Positions 19,400 through 30,471 of a stretch of DNA of 39,146 nucleotides are shown here, piece by piece (the first letter of the stretch is position 1; each line of letters opens with the position of its first letter). Below the pieces are notes generated by a model. That model made no database searches, had not been told where the DNA came from, and saw only the letters and a program-made list of their open reading frames with translations. The DNA comes from Branchiostoma floridae (Eukaryota > Chordata > Leptocardii > Amphioxiformes > Branchiostomatidae), in assembly GCF_000003815.2 (NCBI RefSeq), contig NC_049986.1, positions 4,095,029 through 4,134,174 on the forward strand. Reading direction: 5' to 3'. The translations under genes were made by a program, and so were the position numbers.

Positions 19400-19925
19400 T
19401 CCTTAGTAGCTTGTGATGTAAGGAAGAAGTGATGTATGCTTTGGCCCCCAGGCGGCTTGCTCTGGAACTGCAGGGGCAATTTTATCAAAATCTTCAAAGC
19501 AGCATAACGAAGTATAAGAACGATCGATTTCCATGATATTTAGCATGCAGGTATCTTTGGCAGAGATATACGTAATGAGATGCAAAATGTGGACTTAATT
19601 TGCATACTTAATGAGAAAAAATAATTTTTACAGTGTTTTCCATTGGAGGAATCAAATACCTGTAATATGTAGTTTGTGGTAGTTGGAAACTTAGCAGATA
19701 CCAATTATGCAAATAAATCCCTAATTCACATAATATTGCATAAAATTAATGTGAAAGTGTCCTGTAGTAAATATAGTAAATAATTGAATTGTCAACAGTT
19801 TGACCTCTGTGAGTTAATTAAAGGTGTACATAACCAAGCATGAATTATGCAGATGTTAAAGTCATTTGCATAATCAGAATATTTCATGGAAGTAAGAGGT
19901 CTCCGAACTGTTGTTTGTGAAGTTT
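19400..19925 (-). repeat. Interspersed repeat, minus-strand copy of the 8855-9306 family
   Basis: In reverse complement the order ATGCAAATAA, TTTTGCATCTCATTACG, ACCTGCATGCTAAATATCATG, AAAATTGCCCCTGCAGTTCC and the GGGGGCCAAAGCATAC block mirrors 8980-9240 and the inner part of the foldback element. It is non-coding. Confidence 0.55.
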
Positions 19926-20027
19926 TCTCTACGTACATTCTCTCACTGGTCGTACCACCGGAGTTCAGTTCTGCAGTTCTAGTGAACATTGATAGATGAT
20001 GCTTTTGATCCATGAAGAATATAGTCC

Positions 20028-20080
20028 AGTCAAGTCAACTTTATTGCGCAACGATTGTAACAGTATAGAAAAGCTGTTAA
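20028..20080 (-). mobile_element. LINE 3' end, minus strand
   Basis: The reverse complement reads ACAATCGTTGCGCAATAAAG then TTGACTTGACTGG, closely matching the 3' end at 34175-34213 (AAATCGTTGTGCAATAAACT then TGACTTGACTT). The CAATAAA followed by short tandem TTGAC repeats is typical of CR1/L2-like LINE ends. Only the terminal piece is present. Confidence 0.6.
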
Positions 20081-20689
20081 TTTTTCTACTTTCAATCTTT
20101 TAATCGTTTCAGTTACCTACACTGAAAAGTGCGAATTGTCTATATGACTTAACCATTTTACTCGCGTGCATAAACTCATCCACTTACTGGTCATCTTGCA
20201 CGTAGTGCGTAGAGTGAACTGAATAGAGCGCGCATACACACTCAATCATATATTCCCGTTTGTATGCAGAACACCAAGGTTGCATGTCAGACATTATTAA
20301 GACAAAGTAATCGTTATTGACACAACAAGTACATACAATCAGTTGGATCAAGAAAGAAGTACATGATAATACCAGCATGCTGAGTTTAAATGAACATTCA
20401 CTGGTTCTAAGGCCTAAGCATTATCGGACAAATTTACCTATTTGTACACAGTAAGGGTATCTCCTAGAATGTTATTGGATTTATGTATAGGATGTGATAA
20501 ATCGAACTTGATTTTGATCAAGCAGCAAGACAGATTTGTGCATTTATCATCATATCTAGAACAATCCAATGATAAAGCTATTGTCACGAGAATTTTATGA
20601 TGTCGTAATAATTGCAACATTTACTTTTTGACTGCGGATTCTTATCTTTTTAGATTTTATGTGAATTTCAAAACATGTATATGCATATC

Positions 20690-20690
<1 letters not shown>

Positions 20691-20730
<40 letters not shown>

Positions 20731-20830
20731 ATGAGTGTGTGTATACCTGTGCGTGTACGTGTATGTGTGTGCGTGTGTGTGCGCGCGCGTGTGGGGGGGG
20801 GGTGTATGTTTGTGTATGTGTGTCGGTGTT
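20691..20830. repeat. (TG)n-rich microsatellite
   Basis: A TG tract of 38 bp, then interrupted TG/CG/TATG repeats and a run of G. Cys/Val and His/Thr-rich open frames across it are artefacts of the repeat. Confidence 0.95.
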
Positions 20831-21084
20831 TGTTACAGACCAGCATACATGTAATTCTAGAATACTTTGATGGATTTTATTGGTTTTTAGTATGTGAACG
20901 GGCCTTGATGAGAACCCAAAGGGTCCCAAAATGATTACATTTTTGGCCCACTAGAAGCTTTTATAGTACATTGATCAACGGTATTTCCAGTTTTCAGATC
21001 TATAGTTCTGGACTTGCTAACTATTTCTGATCTTTTGAGTACTAGATAGCTCTTGGAGTAACTGCTATACGTAACTTAGACTAA

Positions 21085-21268
21085 GACTTAGGGGCTCCTG
21101 TGCCATTCTATAAATGACGCGGTCAGGTTAGCCTAGCATGCTCTACCTGCAGTCATCCCCTTCTAGTACAATGTATCACAAAGGTTGATAATAGCCTCAG
21201 GCTAGTTGGGTAGCCCTGGCTGTATTTCTCATGATTATACAGCCGAATAAATCAAATCAAATCAAGTC
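21085..21268 (+). mobile_element. LINE 3' end with (CAAAT)n tail
   Basis: GGCTAGTTGGGTAGCCCTGG then CTGTATTTCTCATGATTATACAGCC leads into GAATAAATCAAATCAAATCAAG, a non-LTR retroelement terminus with short tandem tail repeats. The 5' part shares sequence with 1975-2110. No coding part remains. Confidence 0.6.
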
Positions 21269-21546
21269 CATAAATTATGCGGCAAGGTCCCTACGATTCG
21301 CTAGAGGGCGTAGTGTGAAGGCCGCAGATACTGTATACGTCAGGTTGCAACCATGCAATACATGTAAGAAAGACTTGGAGGAGTGAGTGGAAAACTGACG
21401 TGTCTACTTTGTTGTGTTTTATTATGGTCCTAGAAAAATCCCTATCTTTAGATGATTCCAAAAAAAATTCACATCTATACGTTTACGTTATGATCATCCT
21501 TCGAAGTCTGACTGGGCAGGAGGTATCATCTATATATTTCTAGAGT

Positions 21547-21646
21547 NNNNNNNNNNNNNNNNNNNNNNNNNNNNNNNNNNNNNNNNNNNNNNNNNNNNNN
21601 NNNNNNNNNNNNNNNNNNNNNNNNNNNNNNNNNNNNNNNNNNNNNN
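21547..21646. other. Assembly gap (100 N)
   Basis: A 100-N placeholder; true size unknown. Confidence 0.99.
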
Positions 21647-22334
21647 TGCAGTTCCGACAGAATGAGCAAGGCGCGCTAATTCAAAGAAATAGCATCTTAC
21701 AGTGGAGTGGAAATTTTCTGGCAATACACCTTGCTGATTCGATTATATAAATGACATCCACGCACGCATCAACTTTCATCCATTTTCAAAAAAAAGGTTT
21801 TCGACAATATTGTCAAACATATAAAGCAGCTGCAAAAATGTAATATATATATATACAGTCCAGGGCAAAAATATCGGAAAACGGATAGTAATGCCATAGA
21901 GTGTCAAAGTCAATTCTAAAATCAAAAGAACAAGCATGAAGAATCTATTGTTATGTATGTCATATTCTGTGTTTAGTCATTCATTTAACCATAATGAACA
22001 TTTAATTTTATGATGAAGGCAACTCTAGCTTTTGTTTTGTTTTGTTTTGTTTTATCAATTAACTCGCAGTTCGTCTTTTCAAGTACGTATGTAATATAAA
22101 CTGTCGTGAACTCAGCTATAACGTTAGTTATTAGTACCTCGTTCCTCATTTCAAAACAACTGTGTTCACCACAAATCCTTGGTGAGTCGAGCTGCAGACC
22201 CGTGTTATTGGCTACTTTGTAATTACGGTGTCGGATTTAGCTGAAATGGGTGAATCGTATTCACATGGCGGACGTGCGACAACATCCGTAACACAGGTGT
22301 CAGAGGTGTCGCCTGTGTCTTCTGTTTTCTCCAG
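21647..22334. other. Intergenic, no gene seen
   Basis: Contains a short TA tract at 21843-21855 and a (TTTTG)n tract at about 22027-22052. No supported gene. Confidence 0.3.
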
Positions 22335-22412
22335 TCGTGGTGAAGAACGACATGTCAGAAATTAGCCAGCTGAAACACTGTCTGTCCGGGCAGAGCTGGA
22401 CAACTCCGCTCT
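22335..22412 (+). other. Candidate short internal exon (78 nt)
   Basis: A strong acceptor (TGTGTCTTCTGTTTTCTCCAG) ends at 22334 and a consensus donor GTAAGT starts at 22413. The 78 nt between are open in one frame (VVKNDMSEISQLKHCL and on to WTTPL) and a multiple of three long. No family is recognised and no partner exons were found, so chance splice sites or a non-coding exon are equally possible. Confidence 0.25.
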
Positions 22413-22492
22413 GTAAGTCTGCATCATCCAGTGTCTGCGTGGAGGGTAGATCAAGGTGGCAGGTGGAAGTTGACCGAGGGGTGTGCCGACAT

Positions 22493-22690
22493 ACTGTAAT
22501 AGCAGAAACTTTCGCGGTGGTTAATGCTCGCGGTTTTCGCGGTGGCCGCTTGACCGCGAACTTAAAACCACCGCGAACATTTTTCAATGGCAGTACAAGA
22601 ATACAGTGCAAGGTGCTACCGCGAACACTGCCTTTTTCCCGCTACCGCGAAGTTAAATCCCCGCGATCTTAAATGCATTTACAGTATGTG
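22493..22690 (+). mobile_element. TACTGTA-ended MITE with CGCG-rich body, copy 1
   Basis: It begins TACTGTAATAGCAGAAACTT then TCGCGGTGG and ends CGCGATCTTAAATGCATTTACAGTA. The body is a series of CCGCGAA and TTCGCGG segments in both orientations, allowing extensive pairing. TA at both ends suggests Tc1/mariner-type insertion. The second copy is inverted at 22846-23012. Confidence 0.7.
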
Positions 22691-22817
22691 AAGAGTCCTG
22701 GATATAGTAACTTTATAAGCCCATTGACAGTTCCAACTGCGCATGCACAGGTCAAAGGTGATGGCCATTGATTTGACAATAGTTCTTGCCATGTTTTACA
22801 CATATCCATAATATTCT

Positions 22818-22846
22818 GCTTCACCTTATATATATATATATATATA
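22818..22846. repeat. (TA)n microsatellite
   Basis: Short TA tract of about 20 bp between the two CGCG-rich MITE copies. Confidence 0.85.
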
Positions 22847-23012
22847 ACGTAGCATTTAAGTTCGCGGGGTTTTAATTTCGCGGTAACACCATGCACTGTA
22901 GTCTCTTACTGTTATGGAAAAATGTTCGCGGTGGTTTTAAATTCCCTTTGGAGTGGCCGCCGCGAAAACCGCGAACATTAATCCACCGCGAAAGTTTCTG
23001 CATTTACAGTAT
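22846..23012 (-). mobile_element. TACTGTA-ended MITE, copy 2 (inverted)
   Basis: The right end CCGCGAAAGTTTCTGCATTTACAGTA is the reverse complement of the start of copy 1, and the left side GCATTTAAGTTCGCGGGG matches its other end. It is about 30 bp shorter than copy 1. The two copies lie tail to tail 155 bp apart. Confidence 0.65.
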
Positions 23013-23802
23013 ATATATGACCGCCGTCGGTCGATTTCCATAACAATGTCCAGACGTGTTTTGTTTATGTTGCAGAGGCCTTCATCTTCTACCAGCGCAC
23101 GCGCAGTCGTATCCGTGAATTGTCTCATTAATTAATACTTGCCCGAAGTCTAGTTGTAAATATATGTATGTAACATTGACATTAGACTCATAGATACAAC
23201 AATGTACTACTTCCAAAGTTATACATTCTAAAATATAGATCGAGCTAGTTTTGTTGTGTTAGACTTCAGCTTTTGAGGAAATGAAAGACGAATTTACTCA
23301 CTTCTTCTATAATATGTTGCTTCCTTGATTTATTTCATTCATTCGAGCCTGGATGGAACTCTTCTCTTTTTCCGGATTTTCTAATGAGCTCGAAAACTCG
23401 GAGGCCAGTCCTAGGACGTCACTACCAAAAGCTAGAGTTACTTATTTACACATGAGTCGTGTGTGAAAATCGATGATAAGTGCTTTTCTTAAGGACCCAA
23501 TATCAGCAACTGTCATGGATTCAAACTCTGTACCTCCAGGTCACCTACCCGACTCATGAGGCCACGTGACACCTGTAAATGGTCTTTATTCAGATGTCAC
23601 ATTTCTTTGAGGTTGCTGAAAAGCGGAGAAACATAGAAAATCACTTACCCGTTAGGGTAAATATGCCGGTCTGAGTAGTGCATTAAAAAAAAGTCAAACC
23701 CAACCTGTTTAGAAATAGCAACACTAGTATTACAGTAGAATATTGTTCATAACTGTCCATCGTCACTTGTATATCTACTATGTTTATACCATGTACATGT
23801 AC
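23013..23802. other. Intergenic, no gene seen
   Basis: No recognisable gene, RNA or complete repeat. Confidence 0.3.
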
Positions 23803-23838
23803 TTGCAATTAGCCCTCGGGTACGAACTTGCAAATAAA
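23803..23838 (+). repeat. LINE-type 3' end motif, copy 2
   Basis: TTGCAATTAGCCCTCGGGTA then CGAACTTGCAAATAAAC repeats the motif of 4228-4266 and, inverted, 37160-37203. It lies head to head with the minus-strand LINE end that follows. Confidence 0.55.
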
Positions 23839-23882
23839 CTTCCTCAATATTATTCCTTTGATGTTCATAAACAAGTAAATGT

Positions 23883-24340
23883 GGAAAATAGAACTTTATT
23901 GCACGACAATTGTACACAGTACAGTGTATGGCGACAATTATAAACAAAGTATAAAATAGAGGTAACGTTATAAAGTTTTTAGAATAGAGCTCAACATCTT
24001 AATTGACATGATAATAAGGACCAACATGATTATTTGATATAGTATTACAATGGAGTAGGCTAATCATTAGTACCGGTATTCCTTCTAATAACAAAGCAGT
24101 CTTTGATATATTTCCCTATTTTTGCAGTATATGGGTTGTGGCATCTAAAGATATATACAAATCTGTCTGTAGCATCGAGTCTCTTGAAATCTGTTGTACT
24201 TGATTCGAGTGATGTGAATAATTCATTACGTAAAGTAGCGTATCTGGAACATTCCATTATTAAGTGAAATTCATCTTCAATATGCTTTGGGCAGAATGGA
24301 CAGAATCTTAATTTGCATACTCGGGATAATTCATAGTATC
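23883..24340 (-). mobile_element. 5'-truncated LINE: reverse-transcriptase C-terminal zinc-finger region plus 3' UTR
   Basis: On the minus strand 24340-24060 encodes LSRVCKLRFCPFCPK, then HIEDEFHLIMECSRYATLRN, and on to a stop at 24060. The C-x2-C-x8-H-x4-C pattern with EDEFHLIMEC is the cysteine-rich C-terminal motif of CR1/Jockey/RTE-like LINE ORF2 proteins. It is followed by a 3' UTR ending GTGCAATAAAG near 23890. An in-frame stop lies just upstream, and the element lacks its 5' part, so it is a dead copy. Confidence 0.75.
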
Positions 24341-24489
24341 AGTTTATTAACCAATGAAAGTATGGGACTTAGTGTTTTAGCGAATGGGGCAGCGGTTGAA
24401 TGCCTGTCAGACATTTGCATTTTAAATTTTTTATTGTGCATTTCTACGTTTTGAGGGAGGTGTGTTGTGCTGTGGGCTCGACAAAATTG

Positions 24490-24600
24490 TAATTTGAAAC
24501 CACCGCCGTCAGCTTGATGCTCCTAAATATCCTGTAAATTATAAGGAAAACACCGGATATATGTTACCCGTTCACCCGTTAAACGTGAACTAGCGTTGCA
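24490..24600 (+). repeat. Half copy of the AACGCTAGTTC MITE family
   Basis: TTTGAAACCACCGCCGTCAG then CTTGATGCTCCTAAATATCC and CGGATATATGTTACCCGTT, ending GTGAACTAGCGTTGC, aligns with the right half of the element at 33828-34027. The left inverted end is missing. Confidence 0.55.
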
Positions 24601-25080
24601 AACTAAAATAACCTGGCCAAATTTTCAAATTTAGATAAGGTTCTTGTGGAGACATTCTAAATCTAAATTTTCCCTCCGCATTATTCCATGTCAACCCATC
24701 GTAATTTTGTTTACACTCAATTGTTATTAGTTTATCAACGCGAAGCATGTCTCTCATTCCGTGTAATCTGAAATACAATAAAGCATATTCAACATGTTTC
24801 ACTTGGCAGATATTTCATACTCAAATCTTCTATGTCATCAAATTCTCAAACCTACTTGGCAAGAAAATTACACTCATGAACAGAACGTGGCTCAAAAACT
24901 GAGGCCCTACGGTGATACCAAAGAAGCTCCAAACGTTCGTGAATGATGAATACATAATTACGGAATGATGTGACATAGCGTGAGGCTGTGAAGTTGTGGG
25001 GAATCGTAATTTTGTACCATGATTTGAGTCGGCAGTTCAAAGCAGTCAGTTTTCAAGCCTGGGTTTGCACTCTGTAAAGA
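24601..25080. other. Intergenic, no gene seen
   Basis: No supported gene. Short minus-strand open frames lack domain features. Confidence 0.3.
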
Positions 25081-25099
25081 GATGGAGCTGTACTTCACC

Positions 25100-25345
25100 T
25101 TTTCACGCACTCACTCATTCTCACTTACACTTACTCAATAACACCCATTCTCTCACTCATTTATTCATCATCTAACTTATACCCACCCAATCCCTCATTC
25201 CCCCATCCCCTCAACCAGTCCCTCACTCTCCCTCCCTCACCTCTCACTCACTTACTCTCCCTACCTCATTCGCTCATGTCACTCATACCCACACTCACTC
25301 ACTCATCCGCCCACTAATCTAATACTCACTCACTTATTCAAACAC
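25100..25345. repeat. Degenerate (ACTC)n / pyrimidine-rich tandem repeat
   Basis: About 245 bp built from CACTCACTCATTC, CCCTCAC and related units with frequent substitutions. Confidence 0.8.
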
Positions 25346-26644
25346 ACTCCCTCTGACGTAGTAATGATGTAATGTCTATGATAGTGGCTCTCCATACCCA
25401 CACCACGCTTCTGTTCCACTCATAAAGTTTGCTGACCCACCGGTGGGGTATACCGGTAATATTACCTCCGTTCTCGGAAGCAATACGTTATCATATTTGT
25501 CTTCCTGACCGGACGGGGACCAATCTAGAAATGAGTGCTTCTGTCCATACCTGGAGCAGGCACAATGCAAACACAACTGGTTACTCTATAATCACACATT
25601 TTCCGACAGGAACTATTCACACCTGGGTTGATGGACATGTGCAAACTTGTATAAGGCAGGGGGTTAATTGAAGCTACACCAGGCAACATGTTTATCAGCG
25701 CAGCTAATAGCGAGTAATGCACTTTGCTTTCCAAATATTAGCACACCGTATCGATTATGTTTCTTTTAATTAACGGTATTAATCCAACGGTAGACTCACA
25801 CGACAAAAGTAGGGCTTTAGATAAAGCTTATAATTCTTCTGTTTTCTTCGTTTTATTGTACGTAATTCGTTTTTAAGAGTACTTTTTACCCCAAGTTGAC
25901 GATGTTTGTTTCTGGTGTATACCAAAGTGTGGAGATGTGTTGTTCTTTTGCTGCAAACCGTTATTAAGGTTTTTGGCTAACATTGATAAGGGGTCTTTGT
26001 GTTGAGTGTAAATACCGGCGTCGTATCTTAGAAGGTTTTCGGCATCAAAGATAGGTGAAGTGAGATGTTTTGTTGGAGGTTCCGATATGGATTCGTGCGT
26101 AAAGTGCTTTGCTGTTAGGAACGAGCAACAAAGAGAACAAATAAAGGGATAAAAAAATATCGATTTTGCGTCCTTTAGGTGGGGTATATTTGGTGGGAGT
26201 TGCTTTTGTGGCGGATTTTAAGCTATGATATTGTGTAAATAGTAGGTTTATGTCAGTTCACCAAAGATAAAGTAGCGATTCATTACCAGATGCCGCGGTC
26301 ACGGGGAAAGAACAGCCCTCTCATTGGATTTTATTATAACCTCTTCATATGTGGTGATGTTTGACCGGAAAGTGTTCTGTAAAACATGTCAATCATTCTG
26401 TATATGAAATATTTTTGTACTCTCCAAGATTGAGCCACCGCAAGTATCCCAGATAATTTAGAATGACAAATGGCAAAATGATATCCTGACAAACAAAACT
26501 AACCAAAAACTAGCATGCTTAGTGAACCCGTGGACGCAATTAATAGAGAGCTGTAAATTCCGAAATGCGTCTTTGAAAATGAAATTATCAAAATTCGATA
26601 TATTGCACATAAGATGATATTTGGAACTAGGGGGTTGACACAAA
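25346..26644. other. Intergenic, no gene seen
   Basis: A plus-strand open frame at 25429-25671 has no recognisable domain. Nothing else is supported. Confidence 0.3.
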
Positions 26645-26654
26645 GACGTGAAAA

Positions 26655-26905
26655 TGACACAACATACACATACAAACACACACACCACTACACATACACA
26701 CACAAACTCACATGCACAGACACACAGCGCATACACAAAACACTCGAATTACACACACACATACACACAACACACAAACAAAACACACAAACACACACAT
26801 ACACACAACACACAAACAAAACACACACACACACGGCACAAAACAAAACACACATGTGCAAGTACAGGACAGAGGAAGGGCGACACACACAGACAGACAT
26901 GCCTT
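26655..26905. repeat. (CA)n-rich compound microsatellite
   Basis: ACACAC, CATACACA and ACAAACAAAACACACA units recur, including a 34-bp block ACACACAACACACAAACAAA... seen twice (26763 and 26803). Thr/His- and Cys/Val-rich open frames here are repeat artefacts. Confidence 0.95.
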
Positions 26906-27874
26906 ATGCTGACGTAATAAGTAACAATATTGGGCTTTATACCTATCGTCTCTGTGTTTGAGGAAGTTACGGTTCAAGGACCCTTTTTATTACATCATTA
27001 TGTGTGGAATTATATATTGATCAAGAAGCTGTTTTGAATATCTGGTACAGAAGGCACAATTGCTTCCAAATCATACATTTGGAATATCTTATATATATTC
27101 CTATCTTTTAAAAGACAAGTATTGCAAAATAATTGATAAACAACAATTTGGATTGGGACAATCCTGAAACTGATATTAGACTTTGATGAACACTTCGGTA
27201 CGACAGTCTGTGTATCGGTCGTCATTAGTTTGTCGAAACCCTCAACGTCCTCTCAAAGTTTGCTATAGATAGTCTCACGTAAATTATCTAACATACATAC
27301 ATATATAATTGTGTTTCCACGTATAATCCCTGCAATGATTTAGAGAATAAGCAAGTACAACGTTAACTAGATTGTCTGTACTGTTGTTAAAAAATGACAT
27401 TAGTTCTTTAGAATTGCTAGATATTAGTGATACATTAGAATTATTAGACTTATCGCGTAATTTAGTTATTCCTCGTCTATCTTCTTTTATATCATAACGT
27501 TACACTTAAGTATCGCAAAAAAGAATCATAATCCTAATGCAACTAGACAAACTTTCTATCCTAAAATAGATCTGTCCTTTTATCTCTACTTTAACTGAAA
27601 AGCGAGGAGAAGTTGGATGTATGTGATGAAAGATTAGTTTGTATCTGTTAACTATGTCTGTTCAACATGTTTAATACTTGTGCTTATCCTGGTGTTGCAA
27701 ATTAGTGCAGTTAAAGTCTTGATGCATTCTTCTATGTGAGGAGAATGTTTATCCACTTCCTTTTTCATATTTGCTGGTCATAGCCAGTCAGAGAAAGCGC
27801 CTTGTGGGTTGCGACTCTCATCTTTCTTGCCACAGACAACCGTCTTGGATTGCCTAGTCAAGCTTCCATCACTA
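26906..27874. other. Intergenic, no gene seen
   Basis: AT-rich, with no supported gene or complete repeat. Confidence 0.3.
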
Positions 27875-28310
27875 TAGGGGTCGGTACCGGTACAGAAAAT
27901 TAAGGTCCAGGTCCGGTTCAGGTCCAAAGGATCAGGTCCAGGTCCGGACCTGAACCTGATTCAATATGTGAAAGCATGTAACTGGACGATACTCAAAACA
28001 ATGGTCCATTTTACTACGGATAGTATGTTTTGTGGAGTATTTGACTCCCACTGGTGTTCTAAAATCCTGTAAAATCCTGTAAGCCTCTGTACGATTTACT
28101 GAAAAACTTTGTAGAAATGACTATAAACTCTACCTAGATCTACTTCGCTCTTGTCATTTTCTTCGACCGGTAAGCCACAAAACGCGTGAATTCTTAATCA
28201 TATAATCCGTCTATTTTCTTATAGGTCCAACATTAGGTCCATCGATTTTTCAGGTCCGGTTTTTTTCGGACCGGTACAAGAAGAAAAAAACGGTTTTGTA
28301 CCCATATCTA
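27875..28310. mobile_element. hAT-like MITE family, copy 1 (decayed ends)
   Basis: It starts TAGGGGTCGGTACCGGTACA and ends GTACCCATATCTA, an imperfect inverted end. The interior aligns with 33238-33622: CAGAAAATT, AATGGTCCATTT, ATAAACTCTAC, TCTTGTNATTTTCTTC, AAAACG-GTGAAT, GGTCCAACAT and GGACCGGT occur in the same order. An internal GGTCC-rich palindromic block (27903-27960) is longer than in the other copy. No clear 8-bp duplication remains. Confidence 0.65.
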
Positions 28311-28561
28311 GCACCCATTCCCCCAACTTATAGTCTTATTGCTCTCATAGCTCTTCACTGATGATGTTCGTAGCAACTTGATGGCTAATCTTGATTTGAT
28401 TTATGCATGTGTGCTAACATGGACCAACTGTTGTCTGTTACCATGGCGATGGAGGCTGTGTTGACCGATTTCCATGGTAACAAACAATCCTGATCTCCCA
28501 TTGGTATTTCTTCCTTTTTTTAAATCAGTCTCCCGGCTCAGAAGTCCTACTGAACCCTATG

Positions 28562-28796
28562 AGATTCGTACGAACATTATGTGATACGCACGAATCACTA
28601 TGTGAAAACGTACGAACCTTATGAAAACCACACGAATCACTATGTGAAAACGTACGAACCTTGTGTGATTCGCACGAATCACTATGTGACACACACGGAC
28701 CTTATGCGATTTGCAGGAACCTTATGTGAAACCGGCCGACCACAATCGCATAAGGTTCGTGTGTGTCACATGGTGATTCGTGCGAGGGTTCGTGCA
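28562..28796. repeat. Minisatellite of ~37-bp units that inverts at its right end
   Basis: Units of the form CGTACGAACCTTATGTGATT-CGCACGAATCACTATGTGAAAA repeat from 28566 to about 28730. Then 28741-28796 carries the reverse complement (CATAAGGTTCGTG, GGTGATTCGTGCG, GGTTCGTG). Each unit itself contains the near-palindrome GTGATTCGCACGAATCAC. The encoded TNHYVKTYEP-type peptide repeat is incidental. Confidence 0.8.
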
Positions 28797-29108
28797 AATG
28801 CTTAGGCACCCCTGTGAACGGGGTTTCAAGAAGCTCTGGACAGTGATAGTTTGTGTTACAGAGACTAACCCCCTTCCCATCCCCACTCATGTGTACAAGA
28901 TTACAGCAAGTAAATTCCATGGATGACACCCCTGCATACTCCAAATTTAGTTAAAGAGAGCGAAAAACAAGATGTCGAGATTGTCAAAATAGACACCATA
29001 AACGATGTAAATGAAGCGACAAAATATGGTACCCAAGTCTTTTTTATTTCTACATTAAAGAGGTGCACAAAGTGACACTAGTGTGGTAGACTGGTATCAC
29101 TTACAAAT

Positions 29109-29273
29109 ATGACAACTACAGTCAACCGGTCCTTCTACAGTAACAGTTTCTTTTCCCGAGCAGCCAAAGTATGGAATTCTCTCGATGACAACTGTTTGCC
29201 TCCTGTCTACAACTTATCAGCCTTCAAAACAAATGTCCACCGCTATCTCCGTGCACAGCATCCAACTTCTTAG
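29109..29273 (+). pseudogene. LINE ORF2 C-terminal fragment, 54 codons
   Basis: The frame from 29109 to TAG at 29271-29273 reads MTTTVNRSFYSNSFFSRAAK then VWNSLDDNC and LSAFKTNVHRYLRAQHPTS. The S-F-x-R-x-x-K-x-W-N-x-L pattern followed by the S-x-F-K-x-x-x-x-x-Y/L helix is the classic C-terminal end of CR1/Jockey-like reverse transcriptase polyproteins. It is too short to be a gene and is a 5'-truncated relic. Confidence 0.7.
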
Positions 29274-29584
29274 TTCATTGCCTTGAAGTGGTCTAATGAG
29301 CTTGCTTTGAACAATCTCGTCAAAAAAGTCATGGCTACCCCATCGGTACCACTTTAACTATCTAGCTAGTCTCACTTCTAATTCTGCATACACCATGTAC
29401 ACGGCCATGGCTATATGTTGCTCACTAGTGTCACTTCTACAAGAACAGTCAAGGCTACCAAACGATACATTTCCCATTTTAGCACTTTCTCAATATGTTA
29501 ACCATCTCCGAAAGGGAAACATTTTTTTTTTTCGAAATCAGTCGAAACTTGATGAGAGCGCTATTGTCATCTGTGAAATTTGCT

Positions 29585-30155
29585 TCCTGTGGCCTCATAC
29601 TGCTGTATCTGTATCTATATCTGTATCTGAATTTATATAGCCGATATAACCGCCCTTCAGCGTCACACCTAGTATTTGCACATCTATCTGCAAGTGTTCT
29701 TTAAAATTATCCAGAAAAGATGCCCCTATTGTGCTTGGTGATAACATATTCCACTCTACGATAGTTATGGGAAAATACGAATTTTTTAACACATCAATGC
29801 TAGGTTGGTAACTCTGGTACTTGAAGGCATGACTGTTTCTTGTTCTTTTTGGGCTGGTATTAGATACTTATCAGTCGATACGTCCATCAGTTTATTGGTC
29901 ATTTTGTACATCACGCAAAGTCTGGACATTTTCCTCCTGTCTTCAAGTGATGTCCATTGCAGATCTGTTTTCATTTTGGTAACACTAGCATCCCTGTTGT
30001 AGTTGGTGATAACAAGTTCCACTCTACGATAGTTCTGGGAAAATACGAATTTTTGAACACATCAATCCTAGGTTGGTACTCTAGTACATGAAGGCGTGAC
30101 TGTTTCTTGTTCTTTTCTGAGCTGGTATTAGATACTTCTCAGCCGATAAGTCCAC
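29585..30155 (-). mobile_element. LINE ORF2 C-terminus with internal 267-bp tandem duplication, plus (ATACAG)n tail
   Basis: In minus order, 30022-29786 encodes NRDASVTKMKTDLQWTSLED, RRKMSRLCVMYKMTNKLMDV and KYLIPAQ. After a frameshift, 29792-29690 encodes LKNSYFPITIVEWNMLSP and SFLDNFKEHLQ, the end of a CR1/Jockey-like ORF2. The stretch 29733-29883 is repeated at 30000-30150, so a 267-bp segment was duplicated inside the relic. The 3' end runs GGCGGTTATATCGGCTATAT then ATACAGATATAGATACAGATAC, a microsatellite-like LINE tail (29590-29625). Frameshifts make it non-functional. Confidence 0.75.
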
Positions 30156-30471
30156 GCACCAGTTTTGATGAGGACCTGATTGTGCTTCCTCCGCCCCCCT
30201 GAGCTAACCTAACCATGAGTATTGATGCTGTACGTATCAGCACCCAGCATCAGCCCCGCACCTCACACGTTTGACAAGTCCCCCGAGCCCAATCAATGCA
30301 GACTGGGGGCAGCAGGGTCATGTCTATCACACATCTAACGGAGCGCCATCATTCAACACGATACCATCATCAACATACAACCACGCGGAAACTACTCCTG
30401 ATTCCCTGATACCCACCAAACACATGTCATCATCTCAAGCGATCATCAGATGGAAATCAGCATGCTGGTGT

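Noticed and set aside
20595-20934. Cys/Val-rich and His/Thr-rich open frames
   Set aside because: Products of the (TG)n microsatellite on either strand.
25429-25671. 80-codon plus-strand open frame
   Set aside because: No family resemblance, no splice partners and overlapping open frames on the other strand.
26614-26977. Thr/His-rich and Cys/Val-rich open frames
   Set aside because: Products of the (CA)n compound repeat.
28562-28740. CRISPR array
   Set aside because: Units are contiguous and degenerate with no unique spacers, and the DNA is eukaryotic.
28581-28805. Protein with TNHYVKTYEP repeats
   Set aside because: The peptide repeat mirrors a palindromic DNA minisatellite that inverts; there is no sign of selection on codons.
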